Positions 1 to 9,456 of a stretch of 64,000 bases of DNA are shown one piece after another; positions within the stretch are counted from its first letter, which is position 1, and every line of letters starts with the position of its first letter. Under the pieces are notes generated by a model. That model was given only the letters and a program-made list of their open reading frames with translations, made no database searches and was not told the origin of the DNA. The stretch lies in contig CAYUEG010000003.1 in the NCBI GenBank assembly GCA_964443245.1, positions 6,564 through 70,563 of the forward strand, given 5' to 3'. A program made the translations under genes and the position numbers. Source of the DNA: CANJDH01 sp964443245. GTDB taxonomy: Bacteria > Pseudomonadota > Gammaproteobacteria > Burkholderiales > JAEUOS01.

Positions 1-1
1 A

Positions 2-253
2 TCGCTGCGCAATGTGGCGCTGACCGCACCCTACATGCACAACGGCAGGCTGGCCACCTTGCACGATGCCGTGCGCCACTACTCAGAACTGAACGAGGAG
101 CGCCTGCACCAGGATGGCGAGGCGCTGCTCAAACCCCTGCGCCTGTCCGACGGGGAAATCGGCGATCTGGTGGCCTTTCTGGAGACGCTGACCAGCCGCA
201 CGTTTGCCGATGTGCGCCCGGCACTGCCTCCCTGTGTCGCCGGCACGAAATGA
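2..253 (+). CDS. Di-haem cytochrome c peroxidase / MauG-family protein, C-terminal fragment
   Basis: Only the last 83 residues are inside the window; the reading frame is open to the left edge (frame starting at base 2). The fragment begins SLRNVALTAPYMHNG, the conserved block near the C-terminal haem of CcpA/MauG peroxidases, where the Met of PYMHNG lies at the distal side of the haem. It continues with the usual helix DGEIGDLVAFLETLT. Members are periplasmic di-haem enzymes that reduce peroxide or oxidise protein substrates. The haem CXXCH motifs would be upstream and are not visible, so peroxidase and MauG-like roles cannot be separated. Confidence 0.75.
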   Translation, partial: SLRNVALTAPYMHNGRLATLHDAVRHYSELNEERLHQDGEALLKPLRLSDGEIGDLVAFLETLTSRTFADVRPALPPCVAGTK

Positions 254-381
254 CCGCGCTGGCGCCGTTGCCGGATGCACGTGGGCAATGGGCTGAAGAA
301 TCGGATGAGACGCCCTGAATCGGTGCGTCGGCCGGTGCGTCGTCAAACCTGAGGACCATTTGTGCATTAAATGTGGCGTGG

Positions 382-396
382 TGTGATTTAAGTCAC
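382..396 (+). promoter_or_regulatory. CRP/FNR-family binding site
   Basis: The sequence TGTGATTTAAGTCAC fits the CRP consensus half-sites TGTGA-N6-TCAC. Its centre (389.5) lies about 41.5 bases before the start point predicted from the adjacent -10, the classic class II activator position for CRP/FNR proteins. Which family member binds is not known. Confidence 0.5.
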
Positions 397-424
397 TTGA
401 CCTGATTCATGACATCGGCATACT
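397..424 (+). promoter_or_regulatory. Candidate sigma-70 promoter for the DUF1631 gene
   Basis: A TTGACC -35 (397-402), a 16-base spacer and a CATACT -10 (419-424) precede the gene at 458. The predicted start is near 431, leaving a leader of about 27 bases with a GAGG ribosome site. Confidence 0.45.
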
Positions 425-457
425 ACGCCATGTCAATGTCATAACGTCGAGGACGCC

Positions 458-2671
458 ATGGCCGCAACCCAACAGCAACGATTGTTTGACCAGTGCCGCG
501 AGATTGCCCGTACGCGCCTGGGTGAAGTCATCTCGGCCGCGCTGGCCAAGGTAGACGAAGACCTGTTCACCCTGGCCGACAAGACCGTGGAAAGGGAGGA
601 ACAGCGCGTGTACCTGGACGCGATGGCCCGCATTCGCGAGCACCGCGCCGGGCTGCAGCAACGCTTTGAAGACTGTTTCGGCGACCTGTACGCCAAGAAG
701 CTGGGCGCAGCGGAAGGCAAGGCCGCGCCCAAGCCCGCCGCGGATTTCGGCGGGATCGAACTCTCGCTGGTATCGCATTCCAAGATCGAACATGGCATCG
801 TGATTGACCGGCTGGCCCAGGGGGTCAAGAAGGGCGCCGACGGCGAGGAGATGCTCGGCATTCGTGCGCGCTTCGGCCACCTGCTCAAGCGTGACACGCT
901 GGACGATGCCGACAATCCGCTGGCGCCGGAATTGATCCTCGAAGCCCTGCGGCTGGCGTGCAACCAGATTCCGGCGAGCAATGCTGTCAAGCAGGCGCTG
1001 CTGTCGGCGTTCCAGCCCTATCTACGCGCGTCGATCAACGATGTGTACCACGCGGTCAACCAGACGTTGGTGGCGCACCAGGTACTGCCGCAAATCAAGC
1101 ATACGGTGCGTACCACGGCGGACCCGATGGGCGCGACCGGTCGCATGGCCGCGCTTGGCACCTCGCAGCGCATGCCGGTGCTGGGCAATACCCAACGCAT
1201 GGGACTGCTGAACGCCGATCGGGTCGAGGCGGCAGAGCGCCCGGCGCACCGCAGTGGCTGGCTCGGTGGCAGCGTCGGCAATGAAGCCACGAGCCTCGGC
1301 ACGCTGCTCGCCGGCCTGGCCCAGGGACGGATCGGCGCGCCGGGCGAGGCGCTGGGCCTGCTCGCCAACCCCGAGCGCTTTCCGGCCGGTCCGGGCGCCC
1401 AGCGCGCCAGCGTCGATCTGATGCAATCGCTGGGGCACCTGCAGTCCTCGGCCAATCTCGGCGTGGACGCGGCGACCACCGTACCGGGCTACCTGCACCA
1501 GATGGGCGCAAGCCTGCAAGCGCAGGGCACGCCGCTGGACCAGCTGACGATCGAGCTGGTCGCCCTGGTCTTCGATTTCCTGTTTGCCAATCAGGCACTG
1601 CCCGACTCGGTCAAGGGCAGCATTTCGCGTCTGCAGATTGTGGCGGTCAAGGCGGCCTTGCTCGACCGCAGCTTTTTTGCCCGGCGCGAACACCCGATGC
1701 GCCGCCTGCTTGACCGCATGGCCGAGGCTGGCACCGATCCGATGGTGGATGCCGGAAGGGACAGTCCGTTTGGTCAGGCTCTTGCCGAACTGGCAGACGA
1801 TCTGTGCCTGCGCTTCGCCGATGATGTCGCCGTCTTCGATGCGGCCATGGAACGTCTTGATGCACTGGTGCTGGCGGAGCATGCGCGCCACACGGCAGCC
1901 AGTGCGACAGCGGCCGCGGCACTGGCTGCCGAAGAAGCGAAGGCGGCGGCACTGGCCCATGTCCGGGCGGACCTGGCGCTGCGTGTGACTGCCACCACAC
2001 CCGATTTCATTCGGCAGTTTCTGGATCAATGGTGGGTGCATGCCGCCGTCGAGGCGGATCTGGCAGGCACTGAGGGCGCGGACGGCGTCACTGCCCGGCT
2101 GGCGATTGCGACCGACCTCGCCTGGAGTGTGGAGCCCAAAGCCAGAGCCGATGTGCCGACCCTGGCTGCCATTTTGCCGGGCATGATGCGCGGGCTGATG
2201 CGCGGTGCGCGCAGCGCCGGCATGCCCGACGAGGCGCGCCAGGCGTTTTTTGGCGCCCTGATGCAGGCCCATACCGACGCCATCGCCGCTGCCAAGGGTG
2301 CACCAGCCGAGACCAGGGTGATGGCGCGGCCGAGCGCCGAAGAAGGGGTACGGCGCGCCGTCATGCCGGTCGTCGTGCCGTCGGATGCATGGGAGCAACA
2401 GGTCGGGACCCTGCGCAAGGGCGACGTGGTCGAGTTCTCCGACGCGCACAAGGTAGAGCGCTTTCGTCTGGGCTGGGTCAGCCCGAAAAAGACGGTCTAC
2501 CTGTTCCTCGGGCAGGGGGCGATGCGCCAGCTGGCGGCGCCCGAGCTGGCTGCGCTGCTCCGGCAGGGGTTGGCCGTGTTGCCGGTGCCCGACCTGCCTG
2601 CGGTGGATCAGGCGCTCGATGCGATGGCGCATGCACCGTCCGGTACGGAGGCCATCCGGCGCGCAGCCTGA
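458..2671 (+). CDS. DUF1631 family protein
   Basis: A 737-residue cytoplasmic protein of the DUF1631 family, which is widespread in beta- and gammaproteobacteria and has no settled function; some databases mislabel it thymidine phosphorylase. The ATG at 458 follows a GAGG ribosome site and a plausible promoter. The body is mostly helical and Ala-rich. A C-terminal segment (about residues 640-710, containing RKGDVVEF, RLGWVSPKKTVYLF and ELAALLRQG) looks like the PilZ-like beta-barrel seen at the end of this family, so cyclic-di-GMP binding is possible. No RxxxR/D-x-S-x-x-G pair was confirmed. Transcription is probably monocistronic, since the next gene is convergent. Confidence 0.85.
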   Translation: MAATQQQRLFDQCREIARTRLGEVISAALAKVDEDLFTLADKTVEREEQRVYLDAMARIREHRAGLQQRFEDCFGDLYAKKLGAAEGKAAPKPAADFGGIELSLVSHSKIEHGIVIDRLAQGVKKGADGEEMLGIRARFGHLLKRDTLDDADNPLAPELILEALRLACNQIPASNAVKQALLSAFQPYLRASINDVYHAVNQTLVAHQVLPQIKHTVRTTADPMGATGRMAALGTSQRMPVLGNTQRMGLLNADRVEAAERPAHRSGWLGGSVGNEATSLGTLLAGLAQGRIGAPGEALGLLANPERFPAGPGAQRASVDLMQSLGHLQSSANLGVDAATTVPGYLHQMGASLQAQGTPLDQLTIELVALVFDFLFANQALPDSVKGSISRLQIVAVKAALLDRSFFARREHPMRRLLDRMAEAGTDPMVDAGRDSPFGQALAELADDLCLRFADDVAVFDAAMERLDALVLAEHARHTAASATAAAALAAEEAKAAALAHVRADLALRVTATTPDFIRQFLDQWWVHAAVEADLAGTEGADGVTARLAIATDLAWSVEPKARADVPTLAAILPGMMRGLMRGARSAGMPDEARQAFFGALMQAHTDAIAAAKGAPAETRVMARPSAEEGVRRAVMPVVVPSDAWEQQVGTLRKGDVVEFSDAHKVERFRLGWVSPKKTVYLFLGQGAMRQLAAPELAALLRQGLAVLPVPDLPAVDQALDAMAHAPSGTEAIRRAA

Positions 2672-2688
2672 GCCGGCCTCATGGCCGC

Positions 2689-2707
2689 AAACCCTTGGTG
2701 GGAGCGG
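2689..2707 (-). repeat. Dispersed 19-bp repeat, copy 1
   Basis: Read on the minus strand this is CCGCTCCCACCAAGGGTTT. Near-identical copies occur at 12239-12257, 33129-33146 and 42014-42032. It lies between convergent genes, typical of short REP-like intergenic repeats. Confidence 0.5.
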
Positions 2708-2756
2708 ATCACAGGCCGATGTGGCAGGGCGGCCGGGCGCGCCGGGTGTCAGCGCA

Positions 2757-3710
2757 TCAGGCGCGGCGCCGTTGTTCGACCAGCATCACCGTGACCCCGG
2801 TGACACAGATCAGCCCCATGCCGACGAAGGTGAGGGCATCGGGCAACTGCTGGAAGAACACCCAGCCGGAGAGCGTGGCCCAGACGATCTGCAGATAGAC
2901 CAGCGTGGCGATGAACGACGCCGAAGACCAGTAGTAGGCGCGGATCAGGCACCACTGGCTGAGTGCACCGGTCACCCCCATCGACACCAGCAGGAAGACC
3001 TGCCAGGTCGTGAGATCGCGCGGCCAGCCGCCCCAGACCTCCTGCAATGGCAAGGCCAGCAGCGATGCCCCGGTGCCGACCAGCGAGGCGAGGAAGATCG
3101 TGGCCACCGAACTGTCGATTGCCGAGAGCTTGCGCGTCAACAGCTGAAAGCCGATGTTGCACAGCATGGTCAAGAGGATGAAGAACACGCCGATCGGGTC
3201 CAGATTGTTGCCGGGCCGCACGATGATCAGCATGCCCAGAAAGCCCAGGCACGCCCCCGCCCAACGCACCCAGGTCACGCGTTCGCCCAGCAGCGGACCA
3301 GCCAGGAGCATCACAAAGAACGGGGTCAGAAAGTTGATCGAGGTGCCCTCAGCCTGCGGCAGATAGCGCAGCCCGGTGAAGAAAAAGAGGGTGAAGCCGG
3401 CGAGGAGCAAGCCGCGCACCAACTGCAGCACGGGCCGCTGGGTACGGGTGAGATTGCGAAACACGGCCCAGCCCATGGTGGGCGCGAACACGGCCAGCAT
3501 GAACAGCGCGTGCAGACCGTGCCGCGTCAGGCTGATCAGGGGAACACCCATCTGCGTGGCGAGCGCCTTGGCGGTGGCGTCCAGGAACGTGAACAGCACG
3601 TGCGCTCCCACCAGGAACGCGAAGGCGCGCAGCAAATTGTGATGGGAGGGGGCCAGGGTCGGGGAAGACAACGGGGAAGACGGGGGAACGGCGGGCGAGC
3701 GGGCTGCCAT
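2757..3710 (-). CDS. EamA/DMT-family transporter
   Basis: An inner-membrane protein of about 317 residues in the drug/metabolite transporter superfamily, with around ten hydrophobic segments in two homologous EamA halves. Features include LGFLGMLIIVRPG at the end of the first half and the closing GMGLICVTGVTVML helix. The start at 3710 (MAARSP) is preferred over an upstream TTG at 3725 because its ATG shares one base with the comEC stop (TAATG), an arrangement that favours translational coupling. Substrate unknown; relatives export amino acids, metabolites or nucleotide-related compounds. It ends convergently with the DUF1631 gene. Confidence 0.85.
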   Translation of the reverse strand: MAARSPAVPPSSPLSSPTLAPSHHNLLRAFAFLVGAHVLFTFLDATAKALATQMGVPLISLTRHGLHALFMLAVFAPTMGWAVFRNLTRTQRPVLQLVRGLLLAGFTLFFFTGLRYLPQAEGTSINFLTPFFVMLLAGPLLGERVTWVRWAGACLGFLGMLIIVRPGNNLDPIGVFFILLTMLCNIGFQLLTRKLSAIDSSVATIFLASLVGTGASLLALPLQEVWGGWPRDLTTWQVFLLVSMGVTGALSQWCLIRAYYWSSASFIATLVYLQIVWATLSGWVFFQQLPDALTFVGMGLICVTGVTVMLVEQRRRA

Positions 3711-6142
3711 TATCGTCCATGCCAATAGCGTGGCCGTTCGTTGCGCCAGGTGCTGGCGGCAATACCGTCTGCCGCGAACCTCAGCGTGACGGCACCGTCA
3801 CGGTCGGTGCGCAAGATGCGCGCGCCTGCTTGCGCGTAGCGCTGCAGCACTTCAGGCGCGGGATGGCGAAAGCGGTTGCGATAACCCACCGGCACCACGA
3901 TGACGGAAGGGTTGACCGCGCGCAAAAAACCGGGGGTGGAGGAGGTTTTGCTGCCATGGTGCGGTGCCAGCAGCACATCGGCCGCCAGCGGGGCACCGGC
4001 CGCGACCAGCGCGGTCTCCACGTCAGACTCAATATCGGCCGTCAGCAACACATGCCGCCCGTGCGCGGTGATCCTGAGGACGCAACTGGCGGCGTTGTCC
4101 CTGGTTTTCCTGGTGGCAGGCGCCGGGTCCGGGTGCGCAGGAGGGTGCAGGAACGTGAAGCTGACGCCTTCCCAGTTCCAGCGCTCACCCGCCTGACACG
4201 CGCTGCGAGGTGTGTGGCCGGCGTGCAAGGGATGGTCCGGCGGCAGCGAGGTGAAGAGCTGCGCGACTGCGACGCCTTCCAGGACCGACTGCGCGCCGCC
4301 GGTGTGGTCGCTGTCGTCATGTGTCACGACCAGGGTGTCCAGCCTGGCAATCCCCTCGCCACGCAGGAACGGCAGGATGACGCGATTACCCCCGTCTGCA
4401 TCCGGCGAGTAGCGCGGACCGGTGTCGTAGAGCAGCGCGTGTTCACTGCTGCGCGCCACGATTGCCAGACCCTGGCCGACGTCGAGCACCGTGAGCCACA
4501 AGTCGCCAGCCGGTGGCCTGGGCGCCGGCCAGAGCAGCATGGGTAGTAACCACAGCAACCCTTGCAGGCGCAGCCGGGCACTCAGGGGGGCGAGGCAGAA
4601 GACGACGCCCGCGACGGCCAGGCCCACCGTCCACCATGGCGGCGCGGCGCGGCGCCAGACGGCGCCTTCGAATCCATCGAGCCACGCCAGATACGCGACC
4701 AGCCAGTCGGTACAGGTGTGGGCGAGGGTGGCGAAAACGTCGATGGGGATGGTCGCCGCCAGCAATGACAACGGTGTGATCACAAAGCTGACGATCGGGA
4801 TGGCGAGGGCGTTGGCAAGCGGGCCCACCAACGACACCTGCCCGAACAGCGCCAGCGTGAGCGGGGTGAGGCCCACGGTAATCGCGGCCTGTGCGCTCAC
4901 CGCGGTCCACAGCCAGTGTCGGTTTGGGGCACGGCCGTGTGCCGCCAGCAACAGCAGCGCGACCGCGCCGAACGAGAGCCAGAAGCCAGGGGCGAGCGGT
5001 GCCCAGGGATCCATCACGCAAACCAGCCCGAGCGCGATCGCAAGCACCCTGAAGCCGGAACCGAACCAGCCGCGCCACAGGGCCCAGGCCGCCACCCCGA
5101 GCATGAACAGCGTGCGTTGAGCCGGCACACCCCAGCCGGCCAGCAGGCAGTAGGCGAGTGCTGCGAGAAAGCCGATCAATGCGGCGGCCTTCGGGGCTGG
5201 CAGCCACAGCATCAGGTGTTCCGAGCGGCGCCACAGTGCGAATCCGAGCCAGGCAAACAGCGCCGCAATCATCGTCACGTGCAGGCCGGAAATGCTCATC
5301 AGGTGGCCGACGCCCGTGCGGTTGAACAGCTCCCAGTCGTCACTGTCGATGGCGCGCTGGTCTCCGATGGCCAGTGCGACCACCACGCCGCCGTAGGGGG
5401 CGCCTGCCAGCGCGGACTGCAACCGATCGCGGATCTGTTCACGCAGGCGATTGACGGACGTGCTGATGCCGGGGACAAAATGGGCAAGGCGCTGGTTGGC
5501 CGCGCCCGCCTGCTGCCGCCCTTGCGGACGGACGTAGCCGGTGGCGCGAATGCCGCGTTCGAGCAGCCACGCTTCGTAGTCAAAGCCGTGCGGATTGGCG
5601 CTGCCATGCGGCTTCTTCAGGCGCACCGTGAGCTGCCAGCGCTCGCCCGCGCGCACCGGCACCTGCGGCATCAACATCGGCGGCGCATCGAAGCGGCCGC
5701 CGACGGCGTCGTGGCCGCCGTACCAGGCGAGTTGAAGATGCGATGGCACCGGCGCGTCCGGCGTGAGGACTGATTCGACGGCAAACTCAAAGCGCACACC
5801 GCGCTCGAACGGCTGGGGCAGGGAATCAATGATGCCCACCACACTGACATCGCGGCCTTCCCAGGCTTCCGGCAGGGCCTCCGCAAGGCGCCAATGCGCC
5901 ATGCCGGCTGCCCAGACAAAACCGAGCATGCCAGCGGCGGCGATCTGCAGCCACCAGAGCGGGCTTGTCAGGGCAGCCACGTGTGCATCCGTGCCAATCG
6001 CCTTGCGCACCGGCCAGGCCCAGACCAGGGTTGCTGCCGTCAGCAGGGTCAACAACACGGGCCAGCCCGGCAACGCCGCCTGCCACTGCAGCACGCCGCA
6101 GCCGAAGGCAAACAGGATCAGGGCGGAGCGCATTCGGTGCAT
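3710..6142 (-). CDS. comEC: ComEC/Rec2 DNA-uptake channel protein
   Basis: A polytopic inner-membrane protein thought to carry one strand of incoming DNA into the cytoplasm during natural transformation. The order is an N-terminal DUF4131-type region with several membrane helices, the Competence domain (GVVVALAIGDQRAIDSDDWELFNRTGVGHLMSISGLH region) and a C-terminal metallo-beta-lactamase domain containing HDDSDHTGG and later HHGSK. The last of these probably acts as a nuclease for the degraded strand. An ATG at 6142 (MHRMRS) or 6133 is more likely than the upstream TTG at 6178. Length, about 810 residues, is normal for the family. It is divergent from the ABC importer and coupled to the EamA gene. 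Confidence 0.93.
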   Translation of the reverse strand: MHRMRSALILFAFGCGVLQWQAALPGWPVLLTLLTAATLVWAWPVRKAIGTDAHVAALTSPLWWLQIAAAGMLGFVWAAGMAHWRLAEALPEAWEGRDVSVVGIIDSLPQPFERGVRFEFAVESVLTPDAPVPSHLQLAWYGGHDAVGGRFDAPPMLMPQVPVRAGERWQLTVRLKKPHGSANPHGFDYEAWLLERGIRATGYVRPQGRQQAGAANQRLAHFVPGISTSVNRLREQIRDRLQSALAGAPYGGVVVALAIGDQRAIDSDDWELFNRTGVGHLMSISGLHVTMIAALFAWLGFALWRRSEHLMLWLPAPKAAALIGFLAALAYCLLAGWGVPAQRTLFMLGVAAWALWRGWFGSGFRVLAIALGLVCVMDPWAPLAPGFWLSFGAVALLLLAAHGRAPNRHWLWTAVSAQAAITVGLTPLTLALFGQVSLVGPLANALAIPIVSFVITPLSLLAATIPIDVFATLAHTCTDWLVAYLAWLDGFEGAVWRRAAPPWWTVGLAVAGVVFCLAPLSARLRLQGLLWLLPMLLWPAPRPPAGDLWLTVLDVGQGLAIVARSSEHALLYDTGPRYSPDADGGNRVILPFLRGEGIARLDTLVVTHDDSDHTGGAQSVLEGVAVAQLFTSLPPDHPLHAGHTPRSACQAGERWNWEGVSFTFLHPPAHPDPAPATRKTRDNAASCVLRITAHGRHVLLTADIESDVETALVAAGAPLAADVLLAPHHGSKTSSTPGFLRAVNPSVIVVPVGYRNRFRHPAPEVLQRYAQAGARILRTDRDGAVTLRFAADGIAASTWRNERPRYWHGR

Positions 6143-6201
6143 TGTACGAGCCACCCTGATGGCGGTGGCGGGCCGCAAATCGAATCCGCTACACTTCAGC
6201 C

Positions 6202-8478
6202 ATGCCTGCGCTCCCGCGTCAATTTTCTGCCGTTGCCCCGCGGTACCACGCCTGGGCGGTGCGCGGACTGATCGGGTTCGGATTGGCGCTCGTGCTTGTG
6301 ATGGCCGGCTGCAGCGATGCCTGGAACAACCCCTACTCAGCGGCGGAGGGTGCAGACAACACGCTCTACACCTCGTTTGCCGAGCGCCCCAAGCGACTCG
6401 ATCCGGCGCGCTCCTACACCTCGGACGAGGCCGAATTCACGGCGCAGGTGTATGAACCACCGTTCCAGTACCACTATCTGAAGCGCCCCTACGAGCTGAT
6501 CCCGGCCGCTGCCGTGAGCGTGCCCAAACCGCGTTATTACGACAAGGCCGGCAAGGAGCTGCCGGACAGCGCCGCCGTGGCCGAGATTGCGACCAGCGTC
6601 TACGACATTCGCATCCGCCCGGGCATTCGCTATGCGCCGCATCCTGCCTTCGTTGAGGCGAATCGCAAGCTCGGCCGTGAGGCGATCGCCAGCAAGTACA
6701 AGCTGGCTGATTTTGAAGGCAGTGGCACGCGCGAATTGACTGCGGAAGATTACGTCTACGAAATCAAGCGCCTGGCGCATCCGCGCGTCAATTCGCCGAT
6801 CTTTGGCCACATGACCGACTACATCGTCGGCCTCAAGGAGTACGGCGAACGGCTCAAGGGCGAATGGAAGAAGGTGGAGTCGGCACAGGGTGGAGCGGGC
6901 AAGGGGGCCTGGATGGACCTGCGCGGTTTGGACATCGCCGGTGTCAAGGTGCTCGACCGCCACACCTATCAGATCACGGTGATCGGCAAGTACCCGCAGT
7001 TCGTGTATTGGCTGGCGATGCCGTTTTTTGCGCCAATTCCCTGGGAGGCGGATGCCTTCTACGCCCAGGCCGGAATGGCGGAGAAGAACTTTTCGTTCGA
7101 CTGGTATCCGGTGGGTACCGGGCCCTACATGCTGACGGAGAACAATCCGAACGCCCGCATGGTCCTGACCCGCAATCCGAACTGGCGCGGTGAAACCTAT
7201 CCGAGCGAAGGGGAGAAGGGCGATCGCGAGGCCGGCCTGCTCGATGATGCCGGCAAGATCATGCCCTTCATCGACAAAATCGTGTTCGTGCGCGAGAAGG
7301 AACAGATTCCCTACTGGAACAAGTTCCTGCAGGGCTACTACGACAAGTCCGGCATCTCATCGGACAATTTTGATCAGGCCATCAAGACCGGTGCCGATGG
7401 CGAGGCGGGCCTCACGGCCGACATGGAAGCGCGTGGCATGTCGCTGCGCACGTCGACCGCCACCACGTCGTTTTACCTGGCCTTCAACTGGCAGGATCCG
7501 GTGGTCGGCGGGGCCGACCCGGCCAACGCCGAGCGCAGCCGCAAGTTGCGCCAGGCGGTGTCGATTGCCCTCGATTTCGAAGAGTTCATTTCGATTTTCC
7601 TCAACGGCCGGGGGATTCCCGGGCAGGGCCCGATCCCGCCCGGCATCTTCGGTTTTCGCGAGGGCGAGGCGTCGGTCAATCCGGTGGTGTATCGCTGGGT
7701 GGATGGGCGTGCGCAACGGCGCGCCGTCACGGAAGCGAAGCGCCTCCTGGCCGAGGCCGGCTATCCCGGCGGACGCGACGGCAAGACCGGGCAGCCGCTG
7801 GTGCTGTATCTGGACACGACCGATCGCGGCCCCGGTGACAAGGCCAGGCTGGACTGGTACCGCAAGCAACTGGCGAAGATCGACGTGCAGCTGGAAGTGC
7901 GCGGCACTGACTGGAACCGGTTCCAGGAAAAGATTCGCAAGGGCAATACGCAGATGTTCTTCCTGGGGTGGAATGCGGACTATCCAGACCCTGAGAACTT
8001 CCTCTTTCTCCTGTACGGGCCGAACAGTACGGTGAAGAATGACGGCGAGAACAAGGCCAACTATGCCAACCCCGAATTCGACAAGTTGTTCGATGAAATG
8101 AAGAACATGGAGAACGGTCCGGCGCGGCAGGAGGTACTGGATCGGCTGGTGCGCATCCTGCATCAGGATGCGCCGTGGGTCTGGGGCTTTCACCCGAAGA
8201 GTTTCGGCCTTTCCCATGCCTGGATGAAGAACGGCAAGCCGAACCAGATGGCCAATAACGGCCTGAAGTACCAGCGCATTGATGCGCAGTTGCGGGCACA
8301 GAAGCGCGCCGAATGGAACCAGCCCGTGGTCTGGCCGTTTGTGCTGCTGCTGGCCGGCCTGGCATTGCTGGTGTGGCTGGGCATTCGCGCCTGGCAGCGC
8401 AGCGAGCGTGCCGTGGCGCTCACCCCCATGCCTGCCGTCTCCACAACGTCGGCTGGTTCACCGGAGGCACCGCGATGA
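6202..8478 (+). CDS. Family 5 ABC solute-binding lipoprotein with C-terminal membrane helix
   Basis: The receptor of a peptide/opine-type ABC importer (SBP_bac_5 fold, DppA/OppA relatives). An N-terminal signal with lipobox LVMAGC predicts lipid anchoring. The binding domain follows, with typical segments such as YPVGTGPYMLTENNPNARMVLTRNPNWRGE and FFLGWNADYPDPENF. Unusually, the C-terminus carries one more hydrophobic helix (about residues 715-735, VVWPFVLLLAGLALLVWLG) and a basic tail, so the protein may be tethered at both ends. At 758 residues it is longer than the usual 530-600. A GTG at 6259 would give a tighter signal peptide; a TACACT at 6190-6195, if it is the -10, would favour that start. 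The stop overlaps the next ATG (ATGA). Confidence 0.88.
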   Translation: MPALPRQFSAVAPRYHAWAVRGLIGFGLALVLVMAGCSDAWNNPYSAAEGADNTLYTSFAERPKRLDPARSYTSDEAEFTAQVYEPPFQYHYLKRPYELIPAAAVSVPKPRYYDKAGKELPDSAAVAEIATSVYDIRIRPGIRYAPHPAFVEANRKLGREAIASKYKLADFEGSGTRELTAEDYVYEIKRLAHPRVNSPIFGHMTDYIVGLKEYGERLKGEWKKVESAQGGAGKGAWMDLRGLDIAGVKVLDRHTYQITVIGKYPQFVYWLAMPFFAPIPWEADAFYAQAGMAEKNFSFDWYPVGTGPYMLTENNPNARMVLTRNPNWRGETYPSEGEKGDREAGLLDDAGKIMPFIDKIVFVREKEQIPYWNKFLQGYYDKSGISSDNFDQAIKTGADGEAGLTADMEARGMSLRTSTATTSFYLAFNWQDPVVGGADPANAERSRKLRQAVSIALDFEEFISIFLNGRGIPGQGPIPPGIFGFREGEASVNPVVYRWVDGRAQRRAVTEAKRLLAEAGYPGGRDGKTGQPLVLYLDTTDRGPGDKARLDWYRKQLAKIDVQLEVRGTDWNRFQEKIRKGNTQMFFLGWNADYPDPENFLFLLYGPNSTVKNDGENKANYANPEFDKLFDEMKNMENGPARQEVLDRLVRILHQDAPWVWGFHPKSFGLSHAWMKNGKPNQMANNGLKYQRIDAQLRAQKRAEWNQPVVWPFVLLLAGLALLVWLGIRAWQRSERAVALTPMPAVSTTSAGSPEAPR

Positions 8479-9452
8479 GCGCCTACATTGTCCGCCGTCT
8501 GCTGTATGCCGTACTGATCCTGATCGGCGTCAACCTGGTCACGTTCTGGCTGTTCTTCAAGGTCAACACCCCGGACGACATCGCGCGCCTGCAACTGGGG
8601 GCCAAACGGGTCACGCCGGATGCGATTGCCAAGTGGAAGGCCGAACGGGGTTACGACAAGCCGCTGGTCTACAACGGCAACGCCAGCGGCATGGCGCGCT
8701 TTACCGACACCATCTACTTCGAAAAGTCGGTGCGCATGTTTGCCCTCGATTTCGGCCGCGCCGACGACGGGCGCGACATCGCCTACGAGATCCGCACCCG
8801 GGCGCCGGCTTCCCTGGCGCTGGCCGTGCCGGTCTTCATCGTCGGGCTTGGCCTGAACATCACGTTTGCACTGGCGATGGCACTGTTTCGTGCCACCCGT
8901 TTCGATTTCTGGAGCGTGGTCTACTGCGTGGCGATGATGTCGGTTTCCAGCCTGTTCTTCATCATCTTCGGGCAGTACGTGTTTTCCAAGCTCTGGCACC
9001 TGGTGCCGGTATCGGGCTACGGCGAGGGGCCGGCGGCGATCAAGTTTCTCATCCTGCCGGTGGTGATCGGCGTGTTCGCCAGCATTGGCGGCTCGACCCG
9101 CCTGTACCGCACCATCTTCATCGAGGAAACTGCGCGCGACTACGTGCGCACGGCGCGCGCCAAGGGCATGTCCGAATTTACCGTGATGTTCCGCCATGTG
9201 CTCAAGAACGGCATGATCCCGATCCTCACTGGGGTGGTGGTGGTCATCCCATCGCTGTTTACCGGCAGCCTGATCACCGAATCCTTCTTTGGCATCCCGG
9301 GTCTGGGCAGTTACACCATCGAAGCCATCGGTGCGCAGGATTTCGGCATCGTGCGCTCGATGGTCTTCATCGGTGCGGTGCTGTACATCATCGGGCTGGT
9401 GTTGACCGACATTTCCTACACCCTGGTCGATCCGCGCGTCACGCTCCAATGA
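8475..9452 (+). CDS. Peptide ABC transporter permease (DppB/YejB-like)
   Basis: The first inner-membrane subunit of the importer, 325 residues. It begins MSAYIVRRLLYAVLILIGV, the usual first helix of DppB/OppB permeases, has a periplasmic loop, and then a BPD_transp_1 core. The EAA loop (DYVRTARAKGMSEFTVMFRHVLKNG), which docks onto the ATPase, is well conserved. ATG at 8475 overlaps the receptor stop, so the two are translationally coupled. The next permease starts 5 bases after its stop. Confidence 0.92.
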   Translation: MSAYIVRRLLYAVLILIGVNLVTFWLFFKVNTPDDIARLQLGAKRVTPDAIAKWKAERGYDKPLVYNGNASGMARFTDTIYFEKSVRMFALDFGRADDGRDIAYEIRTRAPASLALAVPVFIVGLGLNITFALAMALFRATRFDFWSVVYCVAMMSVSSLFFIIFGQYVFSKLWHLVPVSGYGEGPAAIKFLILPVVIGVFASIGGSTRLYRTIFIEETARDYVRTARAKGMSEFTVMFRHVLKNGMIPILTGVVVVIPSLFTGSLITESFFGIPGLGSYTIEAIGAQDFGIVRSMVFIGAVLYIIGLVLTDISYTLVDPRVTLQ

Positions 9453-9456
9453 ACGC

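Noticed and set aside
1022..2632. A 536-codon minus-strand open frame inside the DUF1631 gene
   Set aside because: Low-complexity His/Arg/Gly composition and no ribosome site or homology; a shadow of the plus-strand gene.
2619..3728. A 369-codon plus-strand open frame opposite the EamA gene
   Set aside because: Composition (Gln/Gly/His/Arg-rich) is typical of an antisense frame and the EamA protein on the other strand has clear membrane helices.
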